Positions 49,133 through 57,599 of a DNA stretch of 64,000 nt are shown here, piece after piece (position 1 is the first letter of the stretch; each line of letters opens with the position of its first letter). The notes below the pieces were generated by a model. The model saw only the letters and a list, made by a program, of their open reading frames with translations. It had not been told where the DNA came from and made no database searches. The translations under genes were made by a program, and so were the position numbers. Origin of the DNA: Streptomyces phaeoluteigriseus (GTDB lineage: Bacteria; Actinomycetota; Actinomycetes; Streptomycetales; Streptomycetaceae); NCBI RefSeq assembly GCF_001896135.2, contig NZ_MPOH02000019.1, forward strand, positions 501,447 to 565,446, in the 5' to 3' direction.

Positions 49133-51079
49133 GTGACCAGTCAGGTCAGCAGCCCAGCGGAACAGGCCGACGGAACCGACGGAACCGATGCAGCCGTCGT
49201 GGGAGAGCAGCGCAAACCGGGCGGGGCGAAGGACGTACGCCGTCTCGACCGGGTGATCATCAGGTTCGCGGGGGACTCGGGTGACGGTATGCAGCTCACC
49301 GGTGACCGTTTCACCTCGGAGACGGCGTCGTTCGGCAACGACCTGTCGACCCTGCCGAACTTCCCCGCCGAGATCCGTGCGCCCGCCGGCACCCTTCCCG
49401 GCGTGTCCTCGTTCCAGCTGCACTTCGCCGACCACGACATCCTCACGCCGGGTGATGCGCCCAATGTGCTGGTCGCGATGAATCCGGCGGCACTGAAAGC
49501 CAACATCGGCGATGTGCCGCGCGGCGCGGAGATCATCGTCAACACGGACGAGTTCACCAAACGGGCGATGCAGAAGGTGGGGTACGCGGCCTCGCCGCTG
49601 GAGGACGGTTCCCTCGACGGTTACCAGATCCACCCGGTCCCGTTGACCACTCTGACCGTCGAGGCTCTCAAGGATTTCGACCTCACCCGCAAAGAGGCCG
49701 AGCGCAGCAAGAACATGTTCGCGCTCGGCCTCTTGTCGTGGATGTACCACCGTCCGACGGAGGGGACGGAGAAGTTCCTGAAGTCGAAGTTCGCGAAGAA
49801 GCCGGACATCGCGGCCGCCAACATCGCCGCGTTCCGGGCGGGCTGGAACTTCGGCGAGACGACCGAGGACTTCGCCGTCAGCTATGAGGTCGCTCCGGCG
49901 GCCAAGGCGTTCCCGGTCGGCACCTACCGGAACATCTCCGGAAACCTGGCGCTGTCGTACGGGCTGGTCAGCGCCTCCCGGCAGGCCGATCTTCCGCTGT
50001 TCCTGGGCTCGTACCCGATCACGCCTGCCTCGGACATCCTGCACGAGCTGAGCAAGCACAAGAACTTCGGCGTACGCACCTTCCAGGCTGAGGACGAGAT
50101 CGCGGGCATCGGCGCGGCGCTGGGGGCGGCGTTCGGCGGGTCGCTGGCGGTGACCACCACCTCCGGTCCCGGTGTGGCGCTGAAGTCGGAGACCATCGGG
50201 CTCGCCGTGTCGCTGGAGCTGCCGCTGCTGGTGATCGACATCCAGCGCGGCGGGCCGTCGACCGGTCTGCCCACGAAGACCGAGCAGGCGGACCTGCTCC
50301 AGGCGATGTTCGGGCGCAACGGCGAGGCCCCGGTCCCGATCGTCGCGCCCCGCACACCCGCTGACTGCTTCGACGCCGCCCTGGAGGCGGCCCGGATCGC
50401 CCTGACGTACCGCACGCCGGTGATGCTGCTGTCCGACGGCTACCTCGCCAACGGCTCCGAGCCCTGGCGCATCCCCGAGCTGGAGGAGCTGCCGGATCTG
50501 ACCGTGCGGTTCGCGCAGGGCCCCAACCACACCCTGGAGGACGGCTCCGAGGTCTTCTGGCCGTACAAGCGCGACCCGCAGACCCTGGCCCGGCCGTGGG
50601 CGGTGCCGGGCACGCCGGGTCTGGAGCACCGTATCGGCGGGATCGAGAAGCAGGACGGCACCGGCAACATCTCCTACGACCCGGCCAACCACGACTTCAT
50701 GGTGCGCACCCGGCAGGCCAAGATCGACGGCATCGACGTGCCCGACGTCGAGGTCGACGACCCGCACGGGGCGAGGACCCTGGTCCTGGGCTGGGGTTCC
50801 ACCTACGGGCCCATCACCGCGGCCGTACGGCGGCTGCGGGCGGCCGGGGAGCCGATCGCGCAGGCCCATCTGCGGCATCTGAACCCCTTCCCGAAGAACC
50901 TGGGCGCGGTCCTGAAGGCGTACGACAAGGTCGTGATCCCGGAGATGAACCTGGGCCAGCTCGCCACCTTGATCCGGGCGAGGTATCTGGTCGACGCGCA
51001 CTCGTACAACCAGGTCAACGGCATGCCGTTCAAGGCGGAACAGCTCGCCTCGGCGCTCAAGGAGGCCATCGATGGCTGA
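49133..51079 (+). CDS. korA: 2-oxoacid:ferredoxin oxidoreductase subunit alpha (KorA)
   Basis: 648 aa from GTG 49133 with GGGAGG upstream. Fused gamma-alpha form: an N-terminal gamma domain (IRFAGDSGDGMQLTGDRFTS) and alpha pyrimidine-binding domain with YPITPASDILHELSKHKN, QAEDEIAGIGAALGAAFGG and TTTSGPGVALKSETIGL. With KorB it decarboxylates 2-oxoglutarate (or a related 2-oxoacid) to the acyl-CoA and reduces ferredoxin. korB overlaps by 8 nt. Confidence 0.96.
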   Translation: MTSQVSSPAEQADGTDGTDAAVVGEQRKPGGAKDVRRLDRVIIRFAGDSGDGMQLTGDRFTSETASFGNDLSTLPNFPAEIRAPAGTLPGVSSFQLHFADHDILTPGDAPNVLVAMNPAALKANIGDVPRGAEIIVNTDEFTKRAMQKVGYAASPLEDGSLDGYQIHPVPLTTLTVEALKDFDLTRKEAERSKNMFALGLLSWMYHRPTEGTEKFLKSKFAKKPDIAAANIAAFRAGWNFGETTEDFAVSYEVAPAAKAFPVGTYRNISGNLALSYGLVSASRQADLPLFLGSYPITPASDILHELSKHKNFGVRTFQAEDEIAGIGAALGAAFGGSLAVTTTSGPGVALKSETIGLAVSLELPLLVIDIQRGGPSTGLPTKTEQADLLQAMFGRNGEAPVPIVAPRTPADCFDAALEAARIALTYRTPVMLLSDGYLANGSEPWRIPELEELPDLTVRFAQGPNHTLEDGSEVFWPYKRDPQTLARPWAVPGTPGLEHRIGGIEKQDGTGNISYDPANHDFMVRTRQAKIDGIDVPDVEVDDPHGARTLVLGWGSTYGPITAAVRRLRAAGEPIAQAHLRHLNPFPKNLGAVLKAYDKVVIPEMNLGQLATLIRARYLVDAHSYNQVNGMPFKAEQLASALKEAIDG

Positions 51080-52151
51080 CACGTCCACGGAAGGCACGGG
51101 CACGATCGAGGCGCTCTCACTCGTCCCCAAGGCCGAGGGCCGCCAGTCCATGAAGGACTTCAAGTCCGATCAGGAAGTGCGCTGGTGCCCCGGCTGCGGT
51201 GACTACGCGATCCTGGCGGCCGTCCAGGGCTTCATGCCGGAGCTGGGGCTGGCGAGAGAGAACGTCGTCTTCGTCTCGGGCATCGGCTGCTCCTCGCGTT
51301 TCCCGTACTACATGAACACCTACGGGATGCATTCGATCCACGGCCGGGCCCCGGCCATCGCGACCGGGCTCGCCGCCAGCAGGCGCGACCTGAGCGTGTG
51401 GGTGGTCACCGGGGACGGGGACGCCCTGTCCATCGGCGGCAACCACCTCATCCACGCCCTGCGGCGCAATGTGAACCTCAAGATCCTGCTGTTCAACAAC
51501 CGGATCTACGGGCTGACCAAGGGGCAGTACTCCCCGACCTCCGAGGTCGGCAAGATCACCAAGTCGACGCCGATGGGCTCGCTGGACGCGCCCTTCAACC
51601 CGGTGTCGCTGGCGATCGGGGCGGAGGCGTCGTTCGTGGCGCGCACGATCGACTCCGACCGCAAGCACCTGACGGAGGTGCTGCGTCAGGCCGCCGCCCA
51701 TCCGGGCACGGCCCTGGTGGAGATCTACCAGAACTGCAACATCTTCAACGACGGTGCCTTCGAGGCGCTCAAGGACCGGCAGTCGGCCGAGGAGGCGGTG
51801 ATCCGGCTGGAGCACGGGCAGCCGATCCGGTTCGGCGGTGACCGGTCCAAGGGGGTCGTGCGGGACCGGGCGACCGGCGATCTGAAGGTGGTGGCGGTGA
51901 CCCCGGAGAACGAGTCCGAGGTACTGGTCCACGACGCGCACTCCACGTCCCCGACCACCGCCTTCGCACTGTCCCGGCTGGCCGACCCGGACACCCTGCA
52001 CCACACGCCGATCGGGGTCCTGCGCTCCGTCGAGCGGCCGGTCTACGACACCCAGATGAGCGACCAGCTCGACGAGGCGATCGACCGGCACGGCAAGGGG
52101 GACCTGGCGGCGCTGCTGGCCGGCGGGGACACCTGGACGGTCGTCGGCTGA
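51072..52151 (+). CDS. korB: 2-oxoacid:ferredoxin oxidoreductase subunit beta (KorB)
   Basis: 359 aa from ATG 51072. Carries the TPP and 4Fe-4S sites: WCPGCGDYAILAAVQGF, SGIGCSSRFPYYMNTYG, and the TPP motif VTGDGDALSIGGNHLIHALR...FNNRIYGLTKGQYSPTS. A later Cys in QNCNIFND matches the fourth cluster ligand. It works with KorA. The nearby complex I lacking its NADH module makes ferredoxin-to-quinone electron flow plausible. Confidence 0.96.
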   Translation: MADTSTEGTGTIEALSLVPKAEGRQSMKDFKSDQEVRWCPGCGDYAILAAVQGFMPELGLARENVVFVSGIGCSSRFPYYMNTYGMHSIHGRAPAIATGLAASRRDLSVWVVTGDGDALSIGGNHLIHALRRNVNLKILLFNNRIYGLTKGQYSPTSEVGKITKSTPMGSLDAPFNPVSLAIGAEASFVARTIDSDRKHLTEVLRQAAAHPGTALVEIYQNCNIFNDGAFEALKDRQSAEEAVIRLEHGQPIRFGGDRSKGVVRDRATGDLKVVAVTPENESEVLVHDAHSTSPTTAFALSRLADPDTLHHTPIGVLRSVERPVYDTQMSDQLDEAIDRHGKGDLAALLAGGDTWTVVG

Positions 52152-52320
52152 ACGACCGGACCGGCTGTACAACCGGTTGAACGACCGGTTGTACGACGTA
52201 CAACGACTGAACGGCGGCTGAGCGACCAAGCACGTCTGGCGTGAACACGGGCCCGGGACCGCGGAGGTTCCGGGCCTCTGTGTTCGCGCCCGCGGGACAC
52301 CGTGGCACTTGGACCCAGCA

Positions 52321-52425
52321 CCGGACATCGCGGCACTGAACACCGCGGCACTGGACATCCCGGCACTGGACATCCCGGCACTGGACATCCCGGCACTGAA
52401 CATCCCGGCACTGGACATCGCAGAA
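52321..52425. repeat. 15-bp minisatellite, seven copies
   Basis: Seven units of a 15-mer with consensus GGACATCCCGGCACT run from 52321 to 52425 with a few substitutions (AACATC, GACATCG). It lies between korB and the reductase gene; the rest of the 415-bp gap has short ACAACCGGTTG-like repeats (52166-52210). Because 15 is a multiple of three, the array reads as a pentapeptide repeat on the minus strand, which is a coincidence rather than evidence for a gene. Confidence 0.9.
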
Positions 52426-52477
52426 CACCGTGGCTCTGACACCGCGCCACCGGCGTCAGTGCGCTTACCTTGACACC

Positions 52478-52502
52478 AGTACCTTACTTGAAAGTGGGTA
52501 CT
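52478..52502. promoter_or_regulatory. Palindromic operator/promoter region of the NmrA-type reductase
   Basis: AGTACC (52478-52483) and GGTACT (52497-52502) form an inverted repeat around an AT-rich centre; TTGACA at 52470-52475 could be a -35 site. The arrangement is typical of HxlR- or MarR-type control of quinone/azo reductases; no regulator gene is adjacent. Confidence 0.5.
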
Positions 52503-52566
52503 TTCCAGAAGTTAGCGCAGGCCTTAGGGTTAGTTGCACACCGCACCCCCCAAGGAGTTCTGAACC

Positions 52567-53420
52567 ATGAGCATCGTCGTCACCGGAGCCACCGGACACC
52601 TCGGCCGTCACGTCGTGGAGCAGTTGCTGGAGAAGGTCCCCGCCGAGGGGATCACGGCCGTCGTGCGCGACAAGGCCAGGGCAGCCCACCTCGCCGAGCG
52701 GGGCGTGAAGCTCGCGGTCGCCGACTACAACGCACCCGAGACGTTCGACGGCCTGTTCGCCGCCGGTGACAAGGTGCTGCTGATCTCGGGCAACGAGTTC
52801 GACAAGGGCCGCCCGGCCCAGCACCAGGTCGTCATCGACGCCGCGAAGGCGGCCGGCGTCGCACTGCTGGCGTACACCAGCGCGGCCGCAGCCTGAGCGC
52901 CGCGCTGGCCGACGACCACCGCGCCACCGAGAAGGCGCTGCTCGCCTCCGGGCTGCCCTACAGCCTGCTGCGCAACGGCTGGTACCACGAGAACTACACC
53001 GAGAACCTCGCCCCGGTGCTGGAGCACAACGCCGTCGTCGCCGCAGCCGGTGACGGGCGCGTCTCCTCCGCCGCCCGCGCGGACTACGCGGCCGCCGCGG
53101 TCGCCGTACTGACCGGCGAGGGGCACGAGAACACGACGTACGAGCTGGGCGGCGACGAGGCGTGGAGCTTCGCGGAGTACGCGGCCGAGCTGAGCCGGCA
53201 GACCGGCAAGGAGATCACCTACAGCGCCGTGCCCGCCGAGACCCTGGTCGGCATCCTGACCGGCGCCGGGCTGCCCGAGCCGTTCGCCGCGATCCTGGCG
53301 GGTGTGGACGCGTCTATCGCCAGGGGCGAGCTGGTCGTCTCCACCGGTGACCTGTCCCGCCTGGCCGGCCGCCCGACCACCCCGCTGTCCGAGGCGATAG
53401 CCGCCGCGCTGAAGGGCTGA
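52567..53420 (+). pseudogene. NmrA/QOR2-type SDR reductase, one frameshift
   Basis: ATG 52567 after AAGGAG. Rossmann motif VVTGATGHLGRHVVEQLLE at the N-terminus, then DYNAPETFDGLFAAGDKVLL. The frame stops at 52894 after LLAYTSAAAA, while the natural continuation (DDHRATEKALLASGLPYSLL, then NGWYHENYTENLAPVL) follows in another frame to TGA 53420. A one-base change near 52885-52900 would give about 284 aa. Members reduce quinones or act as redox sensors with NADPH. Confidence 0.85.
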
Positions 53421-53475
53421 CCTCGGGGGTCGGCCCCCGGGCCGGCCTCGCAGGACCTCCGACCGGCCTCCCGAC

Positions 53476-53521
53476 CCCCGCCTGTCACGACCGTATGGCG
53501 ATACGGGCATGACAGGCGGGG
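53476..53521. terminator. Hairpin between the reductase and rarD
   Basis: Outer arms CCCCGCCTGTCA and TGACAGGCGGGG with an inner CGTAT/ATACG stem; 56 bp past the reductase stop. Confidence 0.8.
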
Positions 53522-53582
53522 GCGTCCGGCGTTACCTTCGTCCACGCATGCCTGTCGTGAGGTCGTGAGAAGGAGGAGGCCC

Positions 53583-54665
53583 GTGACCGGGACGTCCAAG
53601 GGTGGTGAGGGCCGGATCGGCCTGCTGAACGGCTTCGCCGCCTACGGGATGTGGGGCCTCGTCCCCCTCTTCTGGCCGCTGCTCAAGCCCGCCGGCGCGG
53701 CCGAGATCCTCGCCCACCGCATGGTGTGGTCCCTCGCCTTCGTCGCCGCCGCGCTGATCGTCGTACGGCGCTGGAAGTGGGCCGGTGAGCTGTTGCGCCA
53801 GCCGCGTCGGCTCGCCCTCGTCACGGTCGCCGCCGGCGTCATCACCGTGAACTGGGGTGTCTACATCTGGGCCGTGAACAGCGGCCACGTCGTCGAGGCG
53901 TCTCTCGGCTACTTCATCAACCCGCTGGTCACCATCGCCATCGGGGTCCTGCTCCTGAAGGAGCGGCTGCGGCCCGTGCAGTGGGTGGCGGTCGGCATCG
54001 GCCTCGCCGCCGTCCTCGTGCTGACCGTCGGATACGGCCGCCCGCCGTGGATCTCGCTCTGCCTGGCCTTCTCCTTCGCCACCTACGGGCTGGTGAAGAA
54101 GAAGGTCAACCTCGGCGGGGTCGAGTCGCTGGCCGCCGAGACCGCGATCCAGTTCCTGCCGGCGCTCGGGTATCTGCTGTGGCTGTCCAGCCACGGCGGC
54201 TCCACCTTCACCGGTGAGGGCGTCGGGCACTCGGTCCTCCTCGCCTCCACCGGCATCGTCACCGCGCTGCCGCTGGTCTGCTTCGGCGCGGCGGCGATCC
54301 GGGTGCCGCTGTCCACGCTGGGCCTGTTGCAGTACATGGCGCCGGTGTTCCAGTTCCTGCTCGGCATCCTCTACTTCGGCGAGGCCATGCCGCCCGAGCG
54401 CTGGGCCGGCTTCGCGCTGGTCTGGCTGGCGCTGGTGCTGCTCACCGGGGACGCGTGGCGTTCCTCGGTCCGCACGGCCCGCTCGGCCCGGGCCGCCCGG
54501 AGCCTCGCCGCCGAGACCAGGGTGCCCAGCACCACCGTACCGACGGGCACCACCGTACCGACGGGCTCCACCGTGCCGACGGGCACCGCCGGCGCCGTAC
54601 GGAAGGCGGAGAGCGTGCCGTCCGCGGTCGAGGCGCCGGAGGTCTCCCCCATCACCAAGCCGTAG
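53583..54665 (+). CDS. rarD: RarD-family EamA transporter
   Basis: 360 aa; GTG 53583 chosen because AGGAGGAGG precedes it. Ten-helix DMT-superfamily protein: GFAAYGMWGLVPLFWPLL, EILAHRMVWSLAFVAAALI, NWGVYIWAVNSGHVVEASLG, YFINPLVTIAIGVLLLKERL. RarD proteins are putative drug/metabolite exporters. The C-terminal tail has a VPTG(T/S)T repeat from an 18-bp minisatellite (about 54534-54590). Confidence 0.9.
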   Translation: MTGTSKGGEGRIGLLNGFAAYGMWGLVPLFWPLLKPAGAAEILAHRMVWSLAFVAAALIVVRRWKWAGELLRQPRRLALVTVAAGVITVNWGVYIWAVNSGHVVEASLGYFINPLVTIAIGVLLLKERLRPVQWVAVGIGLAAVLVLTVGYGRPPWISLCLAFSFATYGLVKKKVNLGGVESLAAETAIQFLPALGYLLWLSSHGGSTFTGEGVGHSVLLASTGIVTALPLVCFGAAAIRVPLSTLGLLQYMAPVFQFLLGILYFGEAMPPERWAGFALVWLALVLLTGDAWRSSVRTARSARAARSLAAETRVPSTTVPTGTTVPTGSTVPTGTAGAVRKAESVPSAVEAPEVSPITKP

Positions 54666-55013
54666 GCGGCGGTCGCGGCGGGGGTCCCGCCGGCCGGACC
54701 GCATCGGGTCGAGGTGTGCGGCAGGCCGTTCGTCGGCCCCTGCTCCGCCTCGGCCACCCCGTCGGTCGCCGCGAGGGTCGACGGGCGGGAGATCGACGGC
54801 GTCTGCCTGCGCGTGCTCACCGTCACCTGCGCAGCCGGAGCGCGACGGCCTGGTCGGCCGGACCGTGCACCCGGCGCGCACTCGCCGCGCGGCGAGTGCG
54901 CATCCAGCCCCCGGGCGGCACCCTGCACCCCGCCACCGGTCCCTGGTGACCTGGACGGAACCACTACCAGGGGACGGTCGCGGCGGCGCGGGCGGTGTAC
55001 GACGAGCGGGAGA
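54666..55013. other. Gap with a 26-bp perfect palindrome and possible gene remnant
   Basis: No intact gene. A perfect palindrome at 54875-54900 has arms GCGCACTCGCCGC and its complement. Near the end one frame reads NHYQGTVAAARAVYDERE up to TAG, and another frame reads DGREIDGVCLRVLTVTC earlier, so this may be a decayed coding region. I cannot name its family. Confidence 0.45.
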
Positions 55014-55802
55014 CTAGCTCTCCGTAAGCCGTCCGCGGGCCCGGTGGGCGCGAACCTTCTCGCGGTTGCCGCAGTGTTCCATCGCGCACCAGCGGCGGCG
55101 GCCGGGGCGGGAGGTGTCGACGAACAGCAGCCTGCAGTCGTGCGCGCCGCACTCGCGGACCCGGTGCGCGTGCGGCCCGGTGAAGAGGTCGATCGCGTCG
55201 CGGGCGACGGTCGAGAGCAGTTGGGTGCCGGTGGCGTCGGGGGCCCAGGCGCGGGTTCCGTTTGGGGTGAGGCGGGAGACGAGCGGGGCCTCGGCCGCGG
55301 CCGCGTTGAGGACGTCGAGGTGCTCCGGCCGCTGCGGGCGGCCGTGGGCCCGGTCGGCGGTGAGCAGGAAGAGGGCGTCACGTACCTCCCGTGCGCGGAC
55401 CAACTCCCTTTCGGACACGGCGAGTTCCAGCCCTTCGGACAGTCTGCTGCGGGCGGCCCAGGCCGCGAGGTCGGCGGGTTCGTGCAGCACCTCGAAGCGG
55501 GCGAAGGCGCCGGGACCGCCGGTGGGCAGCAGCTCCAGGCAGAGGGCGCCCGGGTCGAAGCGGTAGGGCTTGCCGTCGCGCGAGACCAGGATCAGGCCGG
55601 GGAGCGGGCCGGGTGGTGACGACTGGCCGGCTGGTGCCGACTCGTCGACCGGTGACGACTGGCCGGGTGGTGAGAGCTGGCCGGGTGGTGACGGCTGGCT
55701 GGGCGGTGACGGCTGGCCGGGTCGTGCGGCACGTGCTTTCGGCGATGTAGACGATCCCGATGTTTTCGCGTGTCCCGGCGTTTCCGTTGCCCGCTCGCTC
55801 AT
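55014..55802 (-). CDS. CGNR zinc-finger protein (ABATE domain)
   Basis: 262 aa from ATG 55802. The C-terminal CGNR finger reads RECGAHDCRLLFVDTS, then RRRWCAMEHCGNREKV, four cysteines for zinc and the name-giving CGNR. The middle is the ABATE stress-response domain (about 85-200). The N-terminal 65 residues are a SPPGQ repeat tail not usual for the family. These proteins are probable DNA-binding stress regulators. The start codon lies in the palindrome shared with the divergent VOC gene. Confidence 0.9.
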   Translation of the reverse strand: MSERATETPGHAKTSGSSTSPKARAARPGQPSPPSQPSPPGQLSPPGQSSPVDESAPAGQSSPPGPLPGLILVSRDGKPYRFDPGALCLELLPTGGPGAFARFEVLHEPADLAAWAARSRLSEGLELAVSERELVRAREVRDALFLLTADRAHGRPQRPEHLDVLNAAAAEAPLVSRLTPNGTRAWAPDATGTQLLSTVARDAIDLFTGPHAHRVRECGAHDCRLLFVDTSRPGRRRWCAMEHCGNREKVRAHRARGRLTES

Positions 55803-55825
55803 GTAACCAATATAACTGGTTACAT
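55801..55825. promoter_or_regulatory. Palindromic operator between CGNR and VOC genes
   Basis: Arms ATGTAACCA (55801-55809) and TGGTTACAT (55817-55825) with centre ATATAAC. Each arm end reaches the start codon of one of the two divergent genes, so the site would block or start both; either translation is leaderless or the regulator binds at the start itself. Confidence 0.75.
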
Positions 55826-56299
55826 GAGCGAGACACCCGCAACGAACCCACGCCCGTCCACTGGAAACTCGTCGTCGACTCCCTCGACCCGCACACGCAG
55901 GCGGACTTCTGGGCCGCCGCGCTGCACTACACCGTCGAGGACAACAGCGCGCTCATCGAGCGTCTGCTGGGACTCGGCGCACTGCCCGGCGCGGCCACGC
56001 TGGAGCACCACGGCCGCCCGGCCTTCCGGGACCTGATCGCCGTACGGCATCCCGCGGACCCCTTCGACGCGGACAGCGGCACCGGGCTGGGGCGGCGGCT
56101 GCTGTTCCAGCGGGTGCCGGAGGAGAAGTCGGTCAAGAACCGGCTCCACCTCGACCTGCACCCCGGTGCGGGGCGGCGCGAGAGCGAGGTCGAGCGGCTC
56201 ACCGCGCTCGGGGCGAGGGTGCTGCGGGAGGTGGCGGAGCCCTCCGGGGCCTGGGTGGTGATGGCGGACCCGGAGGGCAACGAGTTCTGCGTGCACTGA
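55824..56299 (+). pseudogene. VOC/glyoxalase-like protein, N-terminal frameshift
   Basis: ATG 55824 gives SETPATN, then the family sequence PVHWKLVVDSLDPHTQADFW, HYTVEDNSALIERLLGLGAL and MADPEGNEFCVH lies one base off. One extra C in the CCC at 55847-55849 joins them into about 158 aa. The VOC fold is recognised by the final DPEGNEFC and by NRLHLDLHPGAG with metal-site His. The upstream extension of the long frame overlaps the opposite gene and has no start there. Confidence 0.8.
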
Positions 56300-56393
56300 G
56301 CCGAGACAGGCGCGGGGGCGGGGGGCGAGACAGGCGCGTGGCGGGGGCGTAAGCGGATCCCGGTATGCGCGGCACCGGGACGACGACGGCTCC

Positions 56394-56450
56394 AGGGGTG
56401 CACGGCCGCCCGGCGACCGTGGCTCAAGGGGTGCACGGCCGCCCGGCGAC
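56394..56450 (+). repeat. 24-bp direct repeat upstream of the aminopeptidase
   Basis: Identical 24-mers at 56394-56417 and 56427-56450. The 295-bp gap also holds a hairpin GTGGGTT...AACCCAC (56539-56561) 34 bp before the aminopeptidase start, possibly a leader structure. Confidence 0.8.
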
Positions 56451-56594
56451 GACGGCTCCGCTATGTGAACTCCTTGTCCAGATACCGCTCTTGACGAAGA
56501 GTTGGCCACAGCTTCACCATCCAGGCACCCCATTCACTGTGGGTTCCCTGTGGCAACCCACGGGGGACCCCTCTGGAACTCGGAGCCCCCCACC

Positions 56595-57548
56595 ATGAAG
56601 CTCTCCGTTTCCGGGCGGGCGTCGGCGACCGCCGTCGTCGCCGCCGTCACGCTGCTCGCCACCGGATCCATAGCCGGGGCGGCGCCCGCCCCCGAGCCCG
56701 TCGCGATCGCCGCCGCACCCGACATCCCGGTGACCGCCGTCAAGGCACACCTGACGCAGCTCCAGTCCATCGCCACCGCGAACGGCGGCAACCGCGCCCA
56801 CGGCCGCACCGGCTACCGGGCCTCCCTGGACTACGTGAAGGCCAAGCTGGACGCCGCCGGATTCACCACCACGATCCAGCAGTTCACCGCGTCCAGCCGC
56901 GTCGGCTACAACCTGATCGCCGACTGGCCCGGCGGCGACACCAACCAGGTCGTCATGGCCGGTTCGCACCTCGACAGCGTCAGCTCCGGCGCCGGCATCA
57001 ACGACAACGGGACCGGCTCGGCGGCCGTGCTGGAGGCCGCGCTCGCCGTCGCCCGCACCGGCTATCAGCCCACCAAGCATCTCCGATTCGCCTGGTGGGG
57101 CGCCGAGGAACTCGGTCTGGTGGGCTCGCGCTACTACGTGAACAACCTGTCGGCCGCCAACCGCGCCCGGATCAGCGGTTACCTCAACTTCGACATGATC
57201 GGCTCGCCGAATCCCGGCTACTTCGTCTACGACGACGACCCGGCCATCGAGAAGACCTTCAAGGACTACTTCGCGGGCATCGGCGTAGCCACGGAGATCG
57301 AGACCGAGGGCGACGGCCGCTCCGACCACGCGCCCTTCAAGAGCGCGGGCGTCCCGGTCGGCGGCCTGTTCACCGGGGCGAGCCGCGCGAAGACGGCGGC
57401 GCAGGCGACCAAGTGGGGCGGTACGGCCGGACAGGCCTTCGACCGCTGCTACCACTCCTCCTGCGACACCACCGCCAACGTCAACGACACCGCCCTCAAC
57501 CGCAACGCGGACGCGCTCGCACACGCGGTGTGGACGTTGTCGCAGTAG
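56595..57548 (+). CDS. Secreted M28-family zinc aminopeptidase
   Basis: 317 aa; ATG 56595 begins a clear signal peptide (basic MKLSVSGRA, hydrophobic AVVAAVTLLATGSIAGAA). The mature part matches the S. griseus aminopeptidase group: metal ligands in AGSHLDSVSSG, NDNGTGSAAVLEAAL, GAEELGLVGSRYY (catalytic Glu pair), FDMIGSPN and CYHSSCD. It removes N-terminal hydrophobic residues outside the cell. Length is typical for an SGAP-like enzyme without a C-terminal domain. Confidence 0.94.
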   Translation: MKLSVSGRASATAVVAAVTLLATGSIAGAAPAPEPVAIAAAPDIPVTAVKAHLTQLQSIATANGGNRAHGRTGYRASLDYVKAKLDAAGFTTTIQQFTASSRVGYNLIADWPGGDTNQVVMAGSHLDSVSSGAGINDNGTGSAAVLEAALAVARTGYQPTKHLRFAWWGAEELGLVGSRYYVNNLSAANRARISGYLNFDMIGSPNPGYFVYDDDPAIEKTFKDYFAGIGVATEIETEGDGRSDHAPFKSAGVPVGGLFTGASRAKTAAQATKWGGTAGQAFDRCYHSSCDTTANVNDTALNRNADALAHAVWTLSQ

Positions 57549-57599
57549 GCCCGCGCCTCACCCCCGTAGCCCCGCGCCTCACCCCCGTGGGCCCACGCC

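Noticed and set aside
52043..52450. Leftward Cys-rich repeat protein (CRDVQ repeats)
   Set aside because: It is only the minus-strand reading of the 15-bp minisatellite extended into korB antisense.
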